Shown one piece after another: positions 9,351 to 19,612 of a stretch of DNA of 64,000 nt. A model generated the notes under the pieces. That model did no database searches, had not been told where the DNA came from, and was given only the letters and a program-made list of their open reading frames with translations. Made by a program: the position numbers and the translations under genes. The DNA lies in contig NZ_LT906662.1 of NCBI RefSeq assembly GCF_900205865.1, positions 2,369,411 through 2,433,410 of the forward strand, read 5' to 3'. Position 1 is the stretch's first letter, and each line of letters starts with the position of its first letter. The DNA comes from Thermoanaerobacterium sp. RBIITD (lineage in GTDB: Bacteria > Bacillota > Thermoanaerobacteria > Thermoanaerobacterales > Thermoanaerobacteraceae).

Positions 9351-10856
9351 ATGGTAAAAATAAAGATACCAAAAAATTCTGATGTCAAAAAATTCACAAA
9401 TAGATGGAGATATTGCGTAGGTACAGGGAGGCTAGGGCTGGCCCTACAGAAAGAGTACATTGATACATTAAAATACGTAAAAGAAAACATCGATTTTAAA
9501 TACATCCGTGGACATGGAATTTTGTGCGACGATGTAGGTATTTATCGTGAGGACGTAGTAGGCAATGACGTAAGGCCGTTTTACAATTTCACATATATAG
9601 ATAGAATTTTTGATTCATTTTTGGAATTAGGGATAAGGCCTTTCGTCGAAGTCGGATTTATGCCTAAAAAATTAGCGTCCGGCACACAGACAGTATTTTA
9701 TTGGGAGGGGAATGTTACTCCTCCTAAAGATTATGATAAGTGGAGTAACCTTGTCAAAGCGGTTGTGAATCACTTTATTTCTCGATATGGGATTGAAGAA
9801 GTCTTGAAGTGGCCATTTGAGATATGGAATGAACCAAACTTAAAAGAATTTTGGAAAGATGCAGATCAAAAGGAATATTTTAAGCTCTACAAGGTTACTG
9901 CAAAGGCTATTAAGGAAGTAAATGAAAATTTACAAGTTGGAGGTCCAGCTATATGCGGCGGATCTGACTACTGGATAGAAGACTTTTTGAATTTCTGTAA
10001 TGAGGAGAATGTGCCTGTTGACTTTGTGTCCCGCCATGCGTATACATCCAAACAGGGAGAGTACACTCCGCATCTTATATACCAAGAGATCATGCCGGCA
10101 ACTTATATGATTGATGAATTTAAGAAAGTAAGGGAAATGATCAAAAATTCGCCTTTTCCTAATCTTCCATTCCACATAACGGAATATAATACATCATATA
10201 GTCCGCTTAATCCAGTACATGATACGCCATTCAATGCCGCGTATCTTGCGAGGATTTTAAGTGAAGGCGGAGATTACGTTGACTCATTTTCATATTGGAC
10301 ATTCAGCGATGTGTTTGAGGAGAAGGATGTTCCAAGATCGCAGTTTCATGGAGGATTTGGACTAGTTGCATTGAATAAGATACCAAAGCCGACTTTTCAC
10401 ATGTTTAAATTTTTCAATTCTATAGGAGAAGAGGTACTTTACAGGGATAACCATATGCTTATAACTAGAAGGGATGATGGGTCGATTGCATTGATTGCCT
10501 GGAATGAGATAATGGAGAAAACAGAAAATCCAGATAAGGAATATGAACTGGAAATACCTGTAGGATTCAAAGATGTTTTTATAAAGAAACAGATGATTGA
10601 TGAAGAACACGGCAATCCTTGGGGTGCGTGGATACACATGGGAAGGCCGAGATTTCCAAGTAAAGAGCAAATTAGAACTTTAAGAGATATTGCGAGGCCG
10701 GAAATCAAAACAAGTAGAGCTACATCAAATGATGGCTATGTCAATTTGAAATTTAAATTGGGGAAAAATGCTGTGGCATTGTTTGAATTGACTGAAATAA
10801 TAGATGAATCAAGCACATATATAGGATTAGATGATAGCAAAATAAATGGATATTAA
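9351..10856 (+). CDS. xynB: GH39 beta-xylosidase XynB
   Basis: A 501-residue cytoplasmic retaining beta-xylosidase. The start ATG at 9351 (MVKIKIP) is chosen over the in-frame 9309 because the SD-like GGGGGT lies at 9339-9344 and the length then matches the 500-residue Thermoanaerobacterium enzyme, which I recognise. The acid/base is E161 in FEIWNEPN and the nucleophile E278 in HITEYNTSY, one residue off the published 160/277 pair because of one extra N-terminal residue. It hydrolyses xylobiose and longer xylo-oligosaccharides delivered by the ABC importers encoded downstream. It lies between the GH52 and CE7 genes in the same orientation. Confidence 0.95.
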   Translation: MVKIKIPKNSDVKKFTNRWRYCVGTGRLGLALQKEYIDTLKYVKENIDFKYIRGHGILCDDVGIYREDVVGNDVRPFYNFTYIDRIFDSFLELGIRPFVEVGFMPKKLASGTQTVFYWEGNVTPPKDYDKWSNLVKAVVNHFISRYGIEEVLKWPFEIWNEPNLKEFWKDADQKEYFKLYKVTAKAIKEVNENLQVGGPAICGGSDYWIEDFLNFCNEENVPVDFVSRHAYTSKQGEYTPHLIYQEIMPATYMIDEFKKVREMIKNSPFPNLPFHITEYNTSYSPLNPVHDTPFNAAYLARILSEGGDYVDSFSYWTFSDVFEEKDVPRSQFHGGFGLVALNKIPKPTFHMFKFFNSIGEEVLYRDNHMLITRRDDGSIALIAWNEIMEKTENPDKEYELEIPVGFKDVFIKKQMIDEEHGNPWGAWIHMGRPRFPSKEQIRTLRDIARPEIKTSRATSNDGYVNLKFKLGKNAVALFELTEIIDESSTYIGLDDSKINGY

Positions 10857-10891
10857 TAAAGATGTATACTTTGTAATTTAGGAGGATAAAA

Positions 10892-11848
10892 ATGGGACTT
10901 TTTGATATGCCTTTAGAAAAGCTTAGGGAATACACCGGTACAAACCCATGTCCGAAAGATTTTGATGAATACTGGGATAGAGCTATAAATGAGATGAGGT
11001 CAGTTGATCCCAAAATTGAACTTAATCCCAGTAGCTTTCAAGTGCCGTTTGCAGAATGCTATGATTTGTACTTTACCGGCGTGCGGGGCGCAAGGATACA
11101 TGCAAAGTATATAAAGCCTAAAACAGATGGAAAGCATCCTGCACTAATAAGATTTCATGGATATTCGTCAAATTCAGGGGATTGGAATGATAAATTAAAT
11201 TACGTGGCGGCAGGTTTTACAGTTGTGGCGATGGATGCAAGAGGCCAAGGTGGTCTATCTGAAGATGTTGGCGGTGTAAAAGGAAATACTCTTAATGGAC
11301 ATATAATCAGAGGATTAGACGATGATGTAGACAACTTGCTATTCAGGCATATTTTTCTAGATACTGCACAATTGGCTGGAATAGTCATGGATATGCCAGA
11401 AGTTGATGAAGATAGAGTAGGTGTAATGGGACCTTCTCAGGGCGGAGGGCTGTCACTGGCGTGCGCCTCCTTAGAACCCCGTATACGCAAAGTCGTATCA
11501 GAGTATCCTTTCTTATCTGATTATAAGAGGGTATGGGATTTAGACCTTGCAAAAAACGCATACCAAGAGATTACAGACTATTTTAGGCTTTTTGATCCTA
11601 GACATGAAAGGGAAAATGAAGTATTTACTAAACTTGGTTATATAGATGTTAAGAATCTAGCGAAGAGAATAAAAGGCGATGTGCTAATGAGCGTTGGCTT
11701 GATGGACCAGGTTTGCCCGCCATCGACTGTTTTTGCGGCGTATAACAATATAAAATCACAGAAGGATATAAAAGTTTATCCTGATTATGGACATGAGCCT
11801 ATGAGGGGATTTGATGATTTAGCTATGCAATTTTTACTGGAGCTTTAA
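10892..11848 (+). CDS. axeA: CE7 acetyl xylan esterase (cephalosporin C deacetylase family)
   Basis: 318 residues, the usual CE7 length, no signal peptide. An alpha/beta hydrolase: the oxyanion region is RFHGYSSNSGDW, the nucleophile S182 lies in GPSQGG, the acid is probably D272 (GLMDQVCPP) and the base H301 (YGHEPM). The insert RGQGGLSEDVGG is characteristic of CE7. It removes acetyl groups from imported acetylated xylo-oligosaccharides so that the beta-xylosidases can act. SD TAGGAGGATAAAA precedes the ATG at 10892. It is the last gene of the GH52-GH39-CE7 unit; a strong convergent hairpin follows. Confidence 0.93.
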   Translation: MGLFDMPLEKLREYTGTNPCPKDFDEYWDRAINEMRSVDPKIELNPSSFQVPFAECYDLYFTGVRGARIHAKYIKPKTDGKHPALIRFHGYSSNSGDWNDKLNYVAAGFTVVAMDARGQGGLSEDVGGVKGNTLNGHIIRGLDDDVDNLLFRHIFLDTAQLAGIVMDMPEVDEDRVGVMGPSQGGGLSLACASLEPRIRKVVSEYPFLSDYKRVWDLDLAKNAYQEITDYFRLFDPRHERENEVFTKLGYIDVKNLAKRIKGDVLMSVGLMDQVCPPSTVFAAYNNIKSQKDIKVYPDYGHEPMRGFDDLAMQFLLEL

Positions 11849-11859
11849 ATATTAAAAAA

Positions 11860-11896
11860 GTATGAGGAGATTTGATGTAGTCAGATCTCCTCATAC
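11860..11896. terminator. Bidirectional terminator between axeA and the response regulator
   Basis: Perfect 12-bp inverted repeat GTATGAGGAGAT (11860-11871) / ATCTCCTCATAC (11885-11896). It is flanked by an A-run on the left and a T-run (ATTTTTT) on the right, so it can terminate both convergent genes. The stop codon of the reverse-strand response regulator (11891-11893) lies inside the stem. Confidence 0.85.
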
Positions 11897-13498
11897 AATA
11901 TTTTTTATCAATTTTTTGTATTCACTTACATTTAAACCTGTATACTTTTTAAAGCACGATGAGAAGTAATTTGGGTCTTGTATGCCGACTGCATTGGCGA
12001 TTTCAAATGATTTCATATTTTTTTCTTTTATCAAATTTATTGCTTTTTCCATTCGCTTATTTGTAAGGTATTCTATGAAGTTTATGCCTGTCTCCTTTTT
12101 AAATGTCCTGCTTAAATAGCTGGGATTTAGGTAAAAGTGCTTAGCAACGTACGACAGCGAAAGATTGCTATCGCTGATATTTTCCTCTATAAATTTTTTA
12201 ACATTATCAATCAAATTATTGATATTGCTTATCTGCTCTTTGTTTACTGCCTTAATCGTACTTTTTACAATTGTTGATATATATTCAATCATGTCAGGCA
12301 GCGTCTCTATATTTATGATATTGTTGTAAGACTCTACCTCAGACAAATATATATCATCAAAGTTTTCTTTTAGCTCTAATGACACAGAGAAGCAAATTGA
12401 TATAATGTTTAATGCTGTAACGCGGATTAACTTAATTACATTTTCGCTTTTAAGATCTATATTAGAAAACACATCTTTTACAATATTTATTGCATCGTTT
12501 TCTAAGCCTGATTTCATGTAAAATCTCAATTCGTTTAACAGATGATTAGTGTCAAGCCCAGTTTTGCTTTCTGTAAATTGTACATCTCTATAATGTATGA
12601 CATTGTTGTTGCCAACTGCTATGTGGTAGTTTAATGCATCTATTGCTTCAATGTACGATACTTTTATGTCGCTTATCTCTCCTTTTATATTTCCTATGCC
12701 TATATTTACAATGCAGTCAACATCTTTGATGATTTTATTTTTCAACCTTATGCAGATTTTATATAGATCTAATTTTTCATCGTTGTTTAAGATGATAATT
12801 CTATTCATTGAGTCAGTGAAGACAATGATCCTTTTCAAATCTTTAAAATAATTTTTTACGTAATTAGTCACTTTAAAATTTTGAATCAGACGAGATTCTT
12901 CGTTTACATCATTTGAATTTATAATCTCTAAAGCGGCAACTTGGTAAATGCTGCCATCCAGAGATATATCGAAAAATTCTAACTTTTCATTTATCAAATT
13001 GCCATCTAAATTGCCACTAATAAGCTCATTTAAAAACCGCTCTCTTAAATAAGGCAGATTATCGTAAAGCTGTCTTTTTAATTCTTCAAATTCTTTCTTT
13101 TCCTTCCTTTCACTTTCTATGACTGCTTTTAGCTTAGATGCAGTATTTAAGACTTCATCTTCATCTATCGGTTTAAGCAAAAAATCAGATATACCTATTT
13201 TTACGGATTTTTGAGCATAATTAAAGTCATTGTAACCAGTTAGGATGACAATCTTTATTGTAGGATATTTTTGTAAAATAGATTCGCTAAATTTTATGCC
13301 GTCAATTCCTGGCATTTTTATATCTGTGAAAATTACATCTGGTTTTAGTTCAGCTATTAGTTTAAATCCTTCCTCCGCATTTGATGCTTCGCCTGCTATT
13401 TCCATTCCAAGCATGTTCCAATCAATACAACCTTTTAATAGATTTCTTTCAAGATACTCATCATCAATAAAAAGCACTTTTATCTTATCATTTATCAT
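11891..13498 (-). CDS. YesN-type response regulator with AraC DNA-binding domain
   Basis: 535 residues. REC domain at about 5-125 with the phosphoacceptor D59 (VIFTDIKMPG) and the conserved FIDDEY and LKPIDEDE segments. A long middle domain of the kind seen in YesN-like regulators lies between about 130 and 420. Two AraC helix-turn-helix units occupy the last 110 residues (SLSYVAKHFYLNPSYLSRTF; FEIANAVGIQDPNYFSSCFKKY). Its start overlaps the histidine kinase end by 11 bp, so the two are translationally coupled. YesMN pairs typically switch on an adjacent CUT1 oligosaccharide importer, and that is what lies divergently at 15798. The ligand is inferred to be xylo-oligosaccharide from context only. 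Confidence 0.88.
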   Translation of the reverse strand: MINDKIKVLFIDDEYLERNLLKGCIDWNMLGMEIAGEASNAEEGFKLIAELKPDVIFTDIKMPGIDGIKFSESILQKYPTIKIVILTGYNDFNYAQKSVKIGISDFLLKPIDEDEVLNTASKLKAVIESERKEKKEFEELKRQLYDNLPYLRERFLNELISGNLDGNLINEKLEFFDISLDGSIYQVAALEIINSNDVNEESRLIQNFKVTNYVKNYFKDLKRIIVFTDSMNRIIILNNDEKLDLYKICIRLKNKIIKDVDCIVNIGIGNIKGEISDIKVSYIEAIDALNYHIAVGNNNVIHYRDVQFTESKTGLDTNHLLNELRFYMKSGLENDAINIVKDVFSNIDLKSENVIKLIRVTALNIISICFSVSLELKENFDDIYLSEVESYNNIINIETLPDMIEYISTIVKSTIKAVNKEQISNINNLIDNVKKFIEENISDSNLSLSYVAKHFYLNPSYLSRTFKKETGINFIEYLTNKRMEKAINLIKEKNMKSFEIANAVGIQDPNYFSSCFKKYTGLNVSEYKKLIKNIV

Positions 13499-15248
13499 TC
13501 TGATCCTCCTTTTTTATCGGGATAGTTATTTCAATCTTTGTTCCTTCATCTATTTTGCTGTAAATTTTTACTATATCTGCAGAATTGTAATATATCTTCA
13601 ACCTTTCAATTGTCGATCTAAGGCCAACACCTTTAGACATGCCACTTTCGATTTCTCTTATCTTTTCTTCACTCATGCCTTTTCCATTGTCTTCCACCAT
13701 AAGTATAATTTGATTATCACCATATAAAGCTTTTATTGAAATGATTCCTTGACCGTCTTTACATCTTATACCGTGGTTTAAGGCATTTTCAACTAATGGC
13801 TGCAATATAAGTTTTGGTATTCTATAGCTTAATGTTTGCTCATCAATATCCCTTTCAACTTTAAACTTATCTCCAAACCTTATTTTTTGTATTGTAAGAT
13901 AATTGTTTATTATGTCAAGCTCTTCTTTTATAGTGATTTCCTCATTGCCGTTAATTAAAAAAGATCTATAAAATTTACCCAATGCCTTGACAATCTTGCT
14001 GGCATTTTTAGTGTCTCCCATCAATATAAGGGCGCTTATTGCGTCAAAAGAATTAAATAGAAAATGCGGCTTAATTTGTGATAGCATTATGTCCAGTTCC
14101 AATTTTCTTTTCATCTTTTGCTCGCTAATGATGTCGCCAATTAATTTTTTGATTTCATCGATCATCTTGTTATAAACATCTTTTAGCATCCCTATCTCAT
14201 CATTGCCGGTTATAATATTTACCTTTTCAAATTTTCCATCCTTTATTCCCTTCATGGAGTTTACCAGCTTTACTATGGGCTGTGTGATAAACAGCGATAT
14301 AAACAATAGCCCTAAAATAAGCAATATGACATTTATTATTATAACAAGTAGAAGTATTATATTGTATATCAAAAATTGACTATTAAGCTCGTTAAATGGC
14401 GTGACGCTTATTATACTCCAGCCGAATTCATTTTTAAGATCCGAAATAATGTACACTTTTCCGTCAATCTTTTTTATGGCGGAATTATTGGGTTTTATAT
14501 AATTGAATATCTCGTTATTTAAACTTTTGCTTATATTAGTCGGCTCTACTATACTGTTACCATTCTCGTCTTTTATTATGATACCAGATGTATAAGTATT
14601 TATTGAGCTATATATATACTTATACAAGTAAGATTCAGAAATATTTATTATCATAAATCCTGCTGGCTTTTGGCTATTTACATCATTTATCACTCTTATG
14701 AAAGATACATATCCTTGGTTTCCTTTGCTATCATTTATCAAACTACCACTATTAGCTATTAATATATAAGCACCTCTTAAACTTATTAATTTATCGTACC
14801 AATCAGCTGATTTTAGCACAGATAAATTAATATTTTTATAAGAAACATTATCTACAAAGTATTCATTTCCTCTGTTGTCAAATATATATATAGACGAAAT
14901 AAAATCATTAAAGTTTAAAAAATCAGCCAAATATTTGCTCATAGATTGTATATAGGAAGCGTAATTACCTGCATTTCCGTTTGACAAAGCTGATTGCAGT
15001 ATTTGACTCGAAATCAGTATTTTTGACTGGTTATCAACTGAATTGATTAACGATTCAATATTAGAATTAATGTTCGAAACAATTTCGTTTGAAACCTGCA
15101 TAACTTTATTGTTTGTAATGTTATTGTTTATCTCTTTGTATGCTATTGAAAGAAAAGAAATCGAAGTTATTAAAACAAACATATAATATAAAATTATCTT
15201 AGTTGAAATATTAAGATCACTAAATTTTTTAATAAACCTTTTCAACAT
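13488..15248 (-). CDS. YesM-type sensor histidine kinase
   Basis: 586 residues from the ATG at 15248, chosen because AAGGAG sits 8 bases upstream; the longer frame begins at 15290. TM1 is about residues 17-37. An extracytoplasmic sensor of about 250 residues follows, then TM2 at about 293-322 and a HAMP region (QPIVKLVNSMKGIKDGKF). The phosphoacceptor is H395 in QIKPHFLFNSFDAI, and the ATPase blocks are LVENALNHGI, VEDNGKGM and GVGLRSTIERL. It is membrane-bound, senses an extracellular sugar and phosphorylates the regulator encoded downstream. Its gene is divergent from the sugar-binding lipoprotein gene, with a 549-bp shared control region. Confidence 0.9.
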   Translation of the reverse strand: MLKRFIKKFSDLNISTKIILYYMFVLITSISFLSIAYKEINNNITNNKVMQVSNEIVSNINSNIESLINSVDNQSKILISSQILQSALSNGNAGNYASYIQSMSKYLADFLNFNDFISSIYIFDNRGNEYFVDNVSYKNINLSVLKSADWYDKLISLRGAYILIANSGSLINDSKGNQGYVSFIRVINDVNSQKPAGFMIINISESYLYKYIYSSINTYTSGIIIKDENGNSIVEPTNISKSLNNEIFNYIKPNNSAIKKIDGKVYIISDLKNEFGWSIISVTPFNELNSQFLIYNIILLLVIIINVILLILGLLFISLFITQPIVKLVNSMKGIKDGKFEKVNIITGNDEIGMLKDVYNKMIDEIKKLIGDIISEQKMKRKLELDIMLSQIKPHFLFNSFDAISALILMGDTKNASKIVKALGKFYRSFLINGNEEITIKEELDIINNYLTIQKIRFGDKFKVERDIDEQTLSYRIPKLILQPLVENALNHGIRCKDGQGIISIKALYGDNQIILMVEDNGKGMSEEKIREIESGMSKGVGLRSTIERLKIYYNSADIVKIYSKIDEGTKIEITIPIKKEDQNDK

Positions 15249-15797
15249 AATATTAACTCCTTTGGAGTAATAATTTAGAATTAATGACATCTACTTGCAA
15301 AAAACATGAAATAATGAATTTAACTATATTTTAAGTTTTATTATTGTGATATTTATACAAATTAAAATATCTATCATATATTTTATCACATATTAAAAGA
15401 AAATGTAACTAGTTTATTTGTTGGGTAAACAAAGTAAAAAAATTAAAGAATTACGTAAAAAAATTCTATTTTAATAAAATATTTTTGAGCTATAATTTTC
15501 TCATAAAATAAAAACAGATATAGTTATTTTGCAATTTTGTTAATTTCTTATTGATTTTGATTTGATTAATTTCTTTGTATTTCGAAGTTATAGAACATGA
15601 TTAATGCTAAAAGCTTACAGTAGTAAACGTTAAAATGTTTATTTACTGATTTATGTGAGTAGATTTTTGTATAAAAATATTTAAATACAATGTTTAATCA
15701 AATCTACTCACAAATCAGATAAACTAATTAAAAAGAGAGGTGGTTGTTTTAGTAAAATTTTAGATAAGAAAAATTTATTTTGTTAGGAGGTAAAGCG
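15249..15797. promoter_or_regulatory. Divergent control region between the two-component system and the CUT1 importer
   Basis: 549 bp without a gene, extremely A+T-rich. It should hold the promoters for both directions. Visible items are a possible TATAAT at 15491-15496, a GTAAA-rich stretch around 15420-15460, and a long dyad at 15646-15718 described separately. No cre-like site that I would defend was found. Confidence 0.5.
15646..15718 (+). promoter_or_regulatory. Long dyad in the leader of the sugar-binding lipoprotein gene
   Basis: Left arm CTGATTTATGTGAGTAGATTT (15646-15666) pairs with AAATCTACTCACAAATCAG (15700-15718), imperfect only by a two-base bulge, with a 33-nt A+T-rich loop. 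It ends 79 bp before the ATG at 15798. As RNA it would fold a stable leader; as DNA it would be a wide-spaced operator. No T-run follows, so it is not an ordinary terminator. Confidence 0.5.
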
Positions 15798-17480
15798 ATG
15801 AAAGGAAAAAAAGTTTTAATTTTAATTCTGGCGATTGTAATAGTTATCTCGGCACTTTTGGCAGGATGTAGCACTACAAAAACAACCAGCAATAATACAA
15901 GTAAAAATACATCAAGTAATAACAGCAGCACTAAACAAATGAAGACATTCACGCTTTTTTATAACACATCAACTGCTACACCATATGACTACACAAAAAC
16001 ACCTGTCTGGAAAAAACTCTCTGAATTGACAGGCGTTAATTTACAAGTAAGTTATCTCGTTGGTACAGATGAAAAATCAAAAGCGACACTTATGATTAGC
16101 GGTGGTGAATTGCCTGATTTAATTCAGACGAGCAATGAAACATTTGAACTTTTTAGGGAGGCTAATGTTCTGGTACCTCTTGATGATTTGATTGACAAAT
16201 ACGGTACAAACATAAAAAGATGGTATTCTCCACAAGATTTAAACAAGATGAGAGCGAAAGATGGACATATTTATTATTTAACACCAGCAAGAAAAACATT
16301 ATACTTATATCCATATTCTGGTTTTTATCTTCCGTTAGAGGTTTTAAGAGAAGCTGGATGGCCTAAGAAATTAACGCTTGATCAGTATTTTAACATAATT
16401 GAAGATTATGTAAAAAAGCATCCGACATATAATGGACAGCCAGTAATAGGATTTACCGCTCTCACTGATAGTTGGAAGATATTCACGTTAACTGGTGTAC
16501 CAAGTTACTTAGCAGGAAATGCAAACACAGGCGATGTGTGGGTTGACGATAACAATAAAGCACATCCATTTGCCATAAGCCAGTGGGCACACGACTATTA
16601 TAAAAAATTAAACGAGGAATGGAATAAAGGCATACTTGACAAGCAAATGTTTACTAGAAATTATGATTCATACTTAAGTTTAATTTCTTCTGGAAGAGTT
16701 TTAGGATTTTACGATCAGAGATGGGATATCCAAGACGCGATCAATTCATTAGAGCAACAAAAACTTTACGACAGAGTTCCATTTGCTTTGCCTGTAACCT
16801 TCGATGGTGTTACAAAAGAAGACTATAATAGTATGAATATGACAGGCAATAGTGCAGGTATTAGTATAACAAAGAGTTGTAAAGACCCTGTAGCTGCATT
16901 CAAATTTTTGGATGCAATGTGCAGTGATGAAGCTTTGAAGCTTGAAAACTGGGGAATTGAAGGTAAAGATTATACAGTAAAAGATGGAAAGATGTACATG
17001 ACACCAGAACAATTAGCTCAATATAAAGATAACAATTATACTAAACAAGAAGGAATCGGACAATATTGGTATTTTCCACATCCAAATGACGGTGTAAAAC
17101 TTGCAGATGGCAATTTTGCATCACCTCAAGATAGTCCAGAATATATAGCAAGTTCATACAAACCATATGAACAAGAAGTGTTAAAAGCATATAATATAAC
17201 TAATTTGTCACAAATGATGGCACCACCAATTGAAACACCTTACGGTTTTGTATACGATATAAGCATACCAGATAGCGAACAACAGATAAAGATTGCTAAT
17301 CAAAAAGCTTCTGATCTCACAAGAAAATATGTGGCACAGATGATTCCAGCAAAACCTGATCAATTCGAAAGCATTTGGAAAGAATACGTATCTGAAATGC
17401 AGAAAGCCAAGTACGACCTTGAAGTGCCTTATATACAGCAACAAATAGACTGGAGAATTCAGCATTGGGGAACAAAGTAA
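15798..17480 (+). CDS. CUT1 ABC transporter sugar-binding lipoprotein (LplA-like)
   Basis: 560 residues. The start at 15798 follows TAGGAGGTAAAGCG. Signal peptide with lipobox LLAGC, acylated cysteine at residue 24, followed by a Ser/Thr/Asn/Lys-rich linker. The mature protein is a long extracellular solute-binding protein of the type that accompanies LplB/LplC (YtcP) permeases and YesMN systems. It captures oligosaccharide outside the membrane; xylo-oligosaccharide is inferred from the neighbouring xylanolytic genes. A perfect 13-bp hairpin separates it from the permease gene, a common way to make more binding protein than permease. Confidence 0.9.
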   Translation: MKGKKVLILILAIVIVISALLAGCSTTKTTSNNTSKNTSSNNSSTKQMKTFTLFYNTSTATPYDYTKTPVWKKLSELTGVNLQVSYLVGTDEKSKATLMISGGELPDLIQTSNETFELFREANVLVPLDDLIDKYGTNIKRWYSPQDLNKMRAKDGHIYYLTPARKTLYLYPYSGFYLPLEVLREAGWPKKLTLDQYFNIIEDYVKKHPTYNGQPVIGFTALTDSWKIFTLTGVPSYLAGNANTGDVWVDDNNKAHPFAISQWAHDYYKKLNEEWNKGILDKQMFTRNYDSYLSLISSGRVLGFYDQRWDIQDAINSLEQQKLYDRVPFALPVTFDGVTKEDYNSMNMTGNSAGISITKSCKDPVAAFKFLDAMCSDEALKLENWGIEGKDYTVKDGKMYMTPEQLAQYKDNNYTKQEGIGQYWYFPHPNDGVKLADGNFASPQDSPEYIASSYKPYEQEVLKAYNITNLSQMMAPPIETPYGFVYDISIPDSEQQIKIANQKASDLTRKYVAQMIPAKPDQFESIWKEYVSEMQKAKYDLEVPYIQQQIDWRIQHWGTK

Positions 17481-17498
17481 ACTAATTACGGTGTTTTT

Positions 17499-17530
17499 GT
17501 AATGAAGTACGATTATTCGTACTTCATTAC
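17499..17530 (+). terminator. Hairpin between binding-protein and permease genes
   Basis: Perfect 13-bp stem GTAATGAAGTACG / CGTACTTCATTAC around a 6-nt loop, 18 nt after the lipoprotein stop. No terminal T-run, so it is more likely an mRNA-protecting or attenuating structure than a full terminator. Confidence 0.7.
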
Positions 17531-17558
17531 ACTTAAAATATTATTTGGAGGATTGAAC

Positions 17559-18536
17559 ATGGCTTTTACAGATGCTAGAGTAGAAGTTTTATCAGAAGGG
17601 AAAATGATAAATGATAAAAAAGATAAGAGAAAAAAATTTTTAAAGAAATTAGGTCAACAAAAAGAATTGGTATTTATTGTATTGCCGTTTCTTGTATTGC
17701 TGATTATATTTAGCTATGTTCCGTTGTGGGGATGGATAATAGCATTTAAAAATTTTAACCCTGCTTTTGGAATAAACAAATCGCCTTGGGTCGGACTTGA
17801 AAACTTCAAAATGCTTTTTGAAGATCCTACTTTTTATCAGTCAATACGAAATACGTTAGGAATTAGTATTTTAAAATATTTTCTTGGATTTTTTTCTTCA
17901 ATAACGTTGGCAGTTTTGATAAATGAAGTTAGAAATATGAAGTTTAAAAAAACAGTACAGACTATTTCATATTTGCCTCATTTCGTTTCATGGGTTGTTG
18001 CAGCTAGTATTGTTCTTGATGTTTTATCGCCAGATGGAGTGATAAATCAACTGCTTTTAAAATTTCACATTATAAAGCAGTCGATTAATTTCATAGGAGT
18101 TCCACATCTTTTCTGGCCTTTAATGGCACTTTCCGATATATGGAAAGAAGTAGGCTGGAATTCAATTATTTATCTGGCGGCGATGACTGCCATAGACAAT
18201 GAGTTGTATGAGGCAGCAAGTATTGATGGGGCCGGTAGGATAAGAAGAATTTTCTCTATAACTCTGCCGTCAATAGTACCTACTATAAAAATACTTTTAA
18301 TATTAAATGCAGGCTGGATATTGAACGCGGGCTTTGAACAAGTTTTTCTATTATCAAATCCGATGGTCATAGATTATTCACAGACATTGGAATTATATGT
18401 ATACAATTATGGCATACCAATGGGTAGATTTTCATTTGCGACAGCGGCAGGTATATTTAATTCCGTTGTTTCTTTAGCAATGGTTACGCTAGCAAATAGG
18501 ATATCGAAAGCACTTAGTGGTGAAAGTGCATTTTAA
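17559..18536 (+). CDS. CUT1 ABC transporter permease (LplB-like)
   Basis: 325 residues from the ATG at 17559, supported by TTGGAGGATTGAAC; the frame is open further upstream to 17502 but would run through the hairpin. About six transmembrane helices. The EAA loop that docks the ATPase is EAASIDGAGRIRRIFSITLP. It partners with the binding protein upstream and the second permease 31 bp downstream. No ATP-binding subunit lies in the operon; as is usual for CUT1 systems in Firmicutes, a shared MsmK/MsmX-type ATPase from elsewhere is expected. Confidence 0.9.
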   Translation: MAFTDARVEVLSEGKMINDKKDKRKKFLKKLGQQKELVFIVLPFLVLLIIFSYVPLWGWIIAFKNFNPAFGINKSPWVGLENFKMLFEDPTFYQSIRNTLGISILKYFLGFFSSITLAVLINEVRNMKFKKTVQTISYLPHFVSWVVAASIVLDVLSPDGVINQLLLKFHIIKQSINFIGVPHLFWPLMALSDIWKEVGWNSIIYLAAMTAIDNELYEAASIDGAGRIRRIFSITLPSIVPTIKILLILNAGWILNAGFEQVFLLSNPMVIDYSQTLELYVYNYGIPMGRFSFATAAGIFNSVVSLAMVTLANRISKALSGESAF

Positions 18537-18567
18537 TTTAATTTACAAAATTTCAGGAGGTTATAAA

Positions 18568-19473
18568 GTGGCTAGAAATAAGAAAATTAGGTTGAGCACA
18601 GAAGATATTGTATTTGACACAATTAATTACATTCTTCTTACGATTGTAATAATAGTCACGCTGTATCCATTTGTACATGTATTAGCAATTTCATTTAATG
18701 ATGCTATAGATACAGTGAGAGGTGGAATTTATTTATTTCCAAGGAAATTTACGACTTTTAATTATGTTTCAATTTTGAGCGATCCTGAAATTTACAATGC
18801 GACAATCATTTCTGCATTAAGAGCTGTTATAGGTTCTGTTTTAAATGTGATCGCAAGCATAATAGTTGCATATGCCATAAGCAGAAGGGATTTTGTGTTA
18901 AGAGGTATAGTTTCAAAAATATTTACTTATTCTATGTATTTTACAAGTGGTTTAATTCCTTATTATTTGTTAATTAGGGATTTACATCTTATGAATAACT
19001 TTTTAGTTTACATATTGCCAGGGATAGTAAGTGCATGGAATATAATGGTTGTGAGAAGTTATATTGATGGTTTGCCAGCTAGTCTCGTTGAATCGGCGAA
19101 ATTAGATGGCGCTAGCGAACTAAGGATAATATTTTCTATCATATTTCCACTTAGTGTGCCAGTATTAGCAACAATAACGCTTTTTGTTGCAGTTGGACAA
19201 TGGAATTCGTGGTTTGATACTATGCTTTTTTGTTCAACAAATCCAAATTTAAGCACATTACAGTATGAATTGCAGAAAGTTTTGCAATCAACTCAACAAT
19301 TTACACAGCAAGCGTCTTTTGATATGGGGCTAAGAAATAATTCTAATTCAGTTACCCCGGAAAGTATAAGAGCATCAATGACAATAGTAGCGGTAGTACC
19401 AATTATGATGGTCTATCCGTTCTTACAAAAATACTTCGTAAAAGGTTTAACTATTGGCAGCGTAAAGGGTTAG
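18568..19473 (+). CDS. CUT1 ABC transporter permease (LplC/YtcP-like)
   Basis: 301 residues from the GTG at 18568, which follows CAGGAGGTTATAAA. The open frame extends upstream to 18517 but overlaps the previous gene and has no ribosome site. It has six predicted helices, starting with the N-terminal segment IVIIVTLYPFVHVLAISFND. The EAA motif is ESAKLDGASELRIIFSIIFP. It forms the heterodimeric membrane channel with the preceding permease. The gene for the surface xylanase XynA begins 140 bp downstream on the same strand, and the operon may read into it. Confidence 0.9.
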   Translation: MARNKKIRLSTEDIVFDTINYILLTIVIIVTLYPFVHVLAISFNDAIDTVRGGIYLFPRKFTTFNYVSILSDPEIYNATIISALRAVIGSVLNVIASIIVAYAISRRDFVLRGIVSKIFTYSMYFTSGLIPYYLLIRDLHLMNNFLVYILPGIVSAWNIMVVRSYIDGLPASLVESAKLDGASELRIIFSIIFPLSVPVLATITLFVAVGQWNSWFDTMLFCSTNPNLSTLQYELQKVLQSTQQFTQQASFDMGLRNNSNSVTPESIRASMTIVAVVPIMMVYPFLQKYFVKGLTIGSVKG

Positions 19474-19612
19474 TATTTCTTTCAAGATTTTAAATTTTGG
19501 TATTAAAGTTGAAAGGGGGGATTAAAAAATATTTATTATTTTAGAGAACGACTTTTTGACTGTGCGGTGATAGCAAATAAAAATTTTTCAATAATTAACT
19601 TTACGAAATAAG

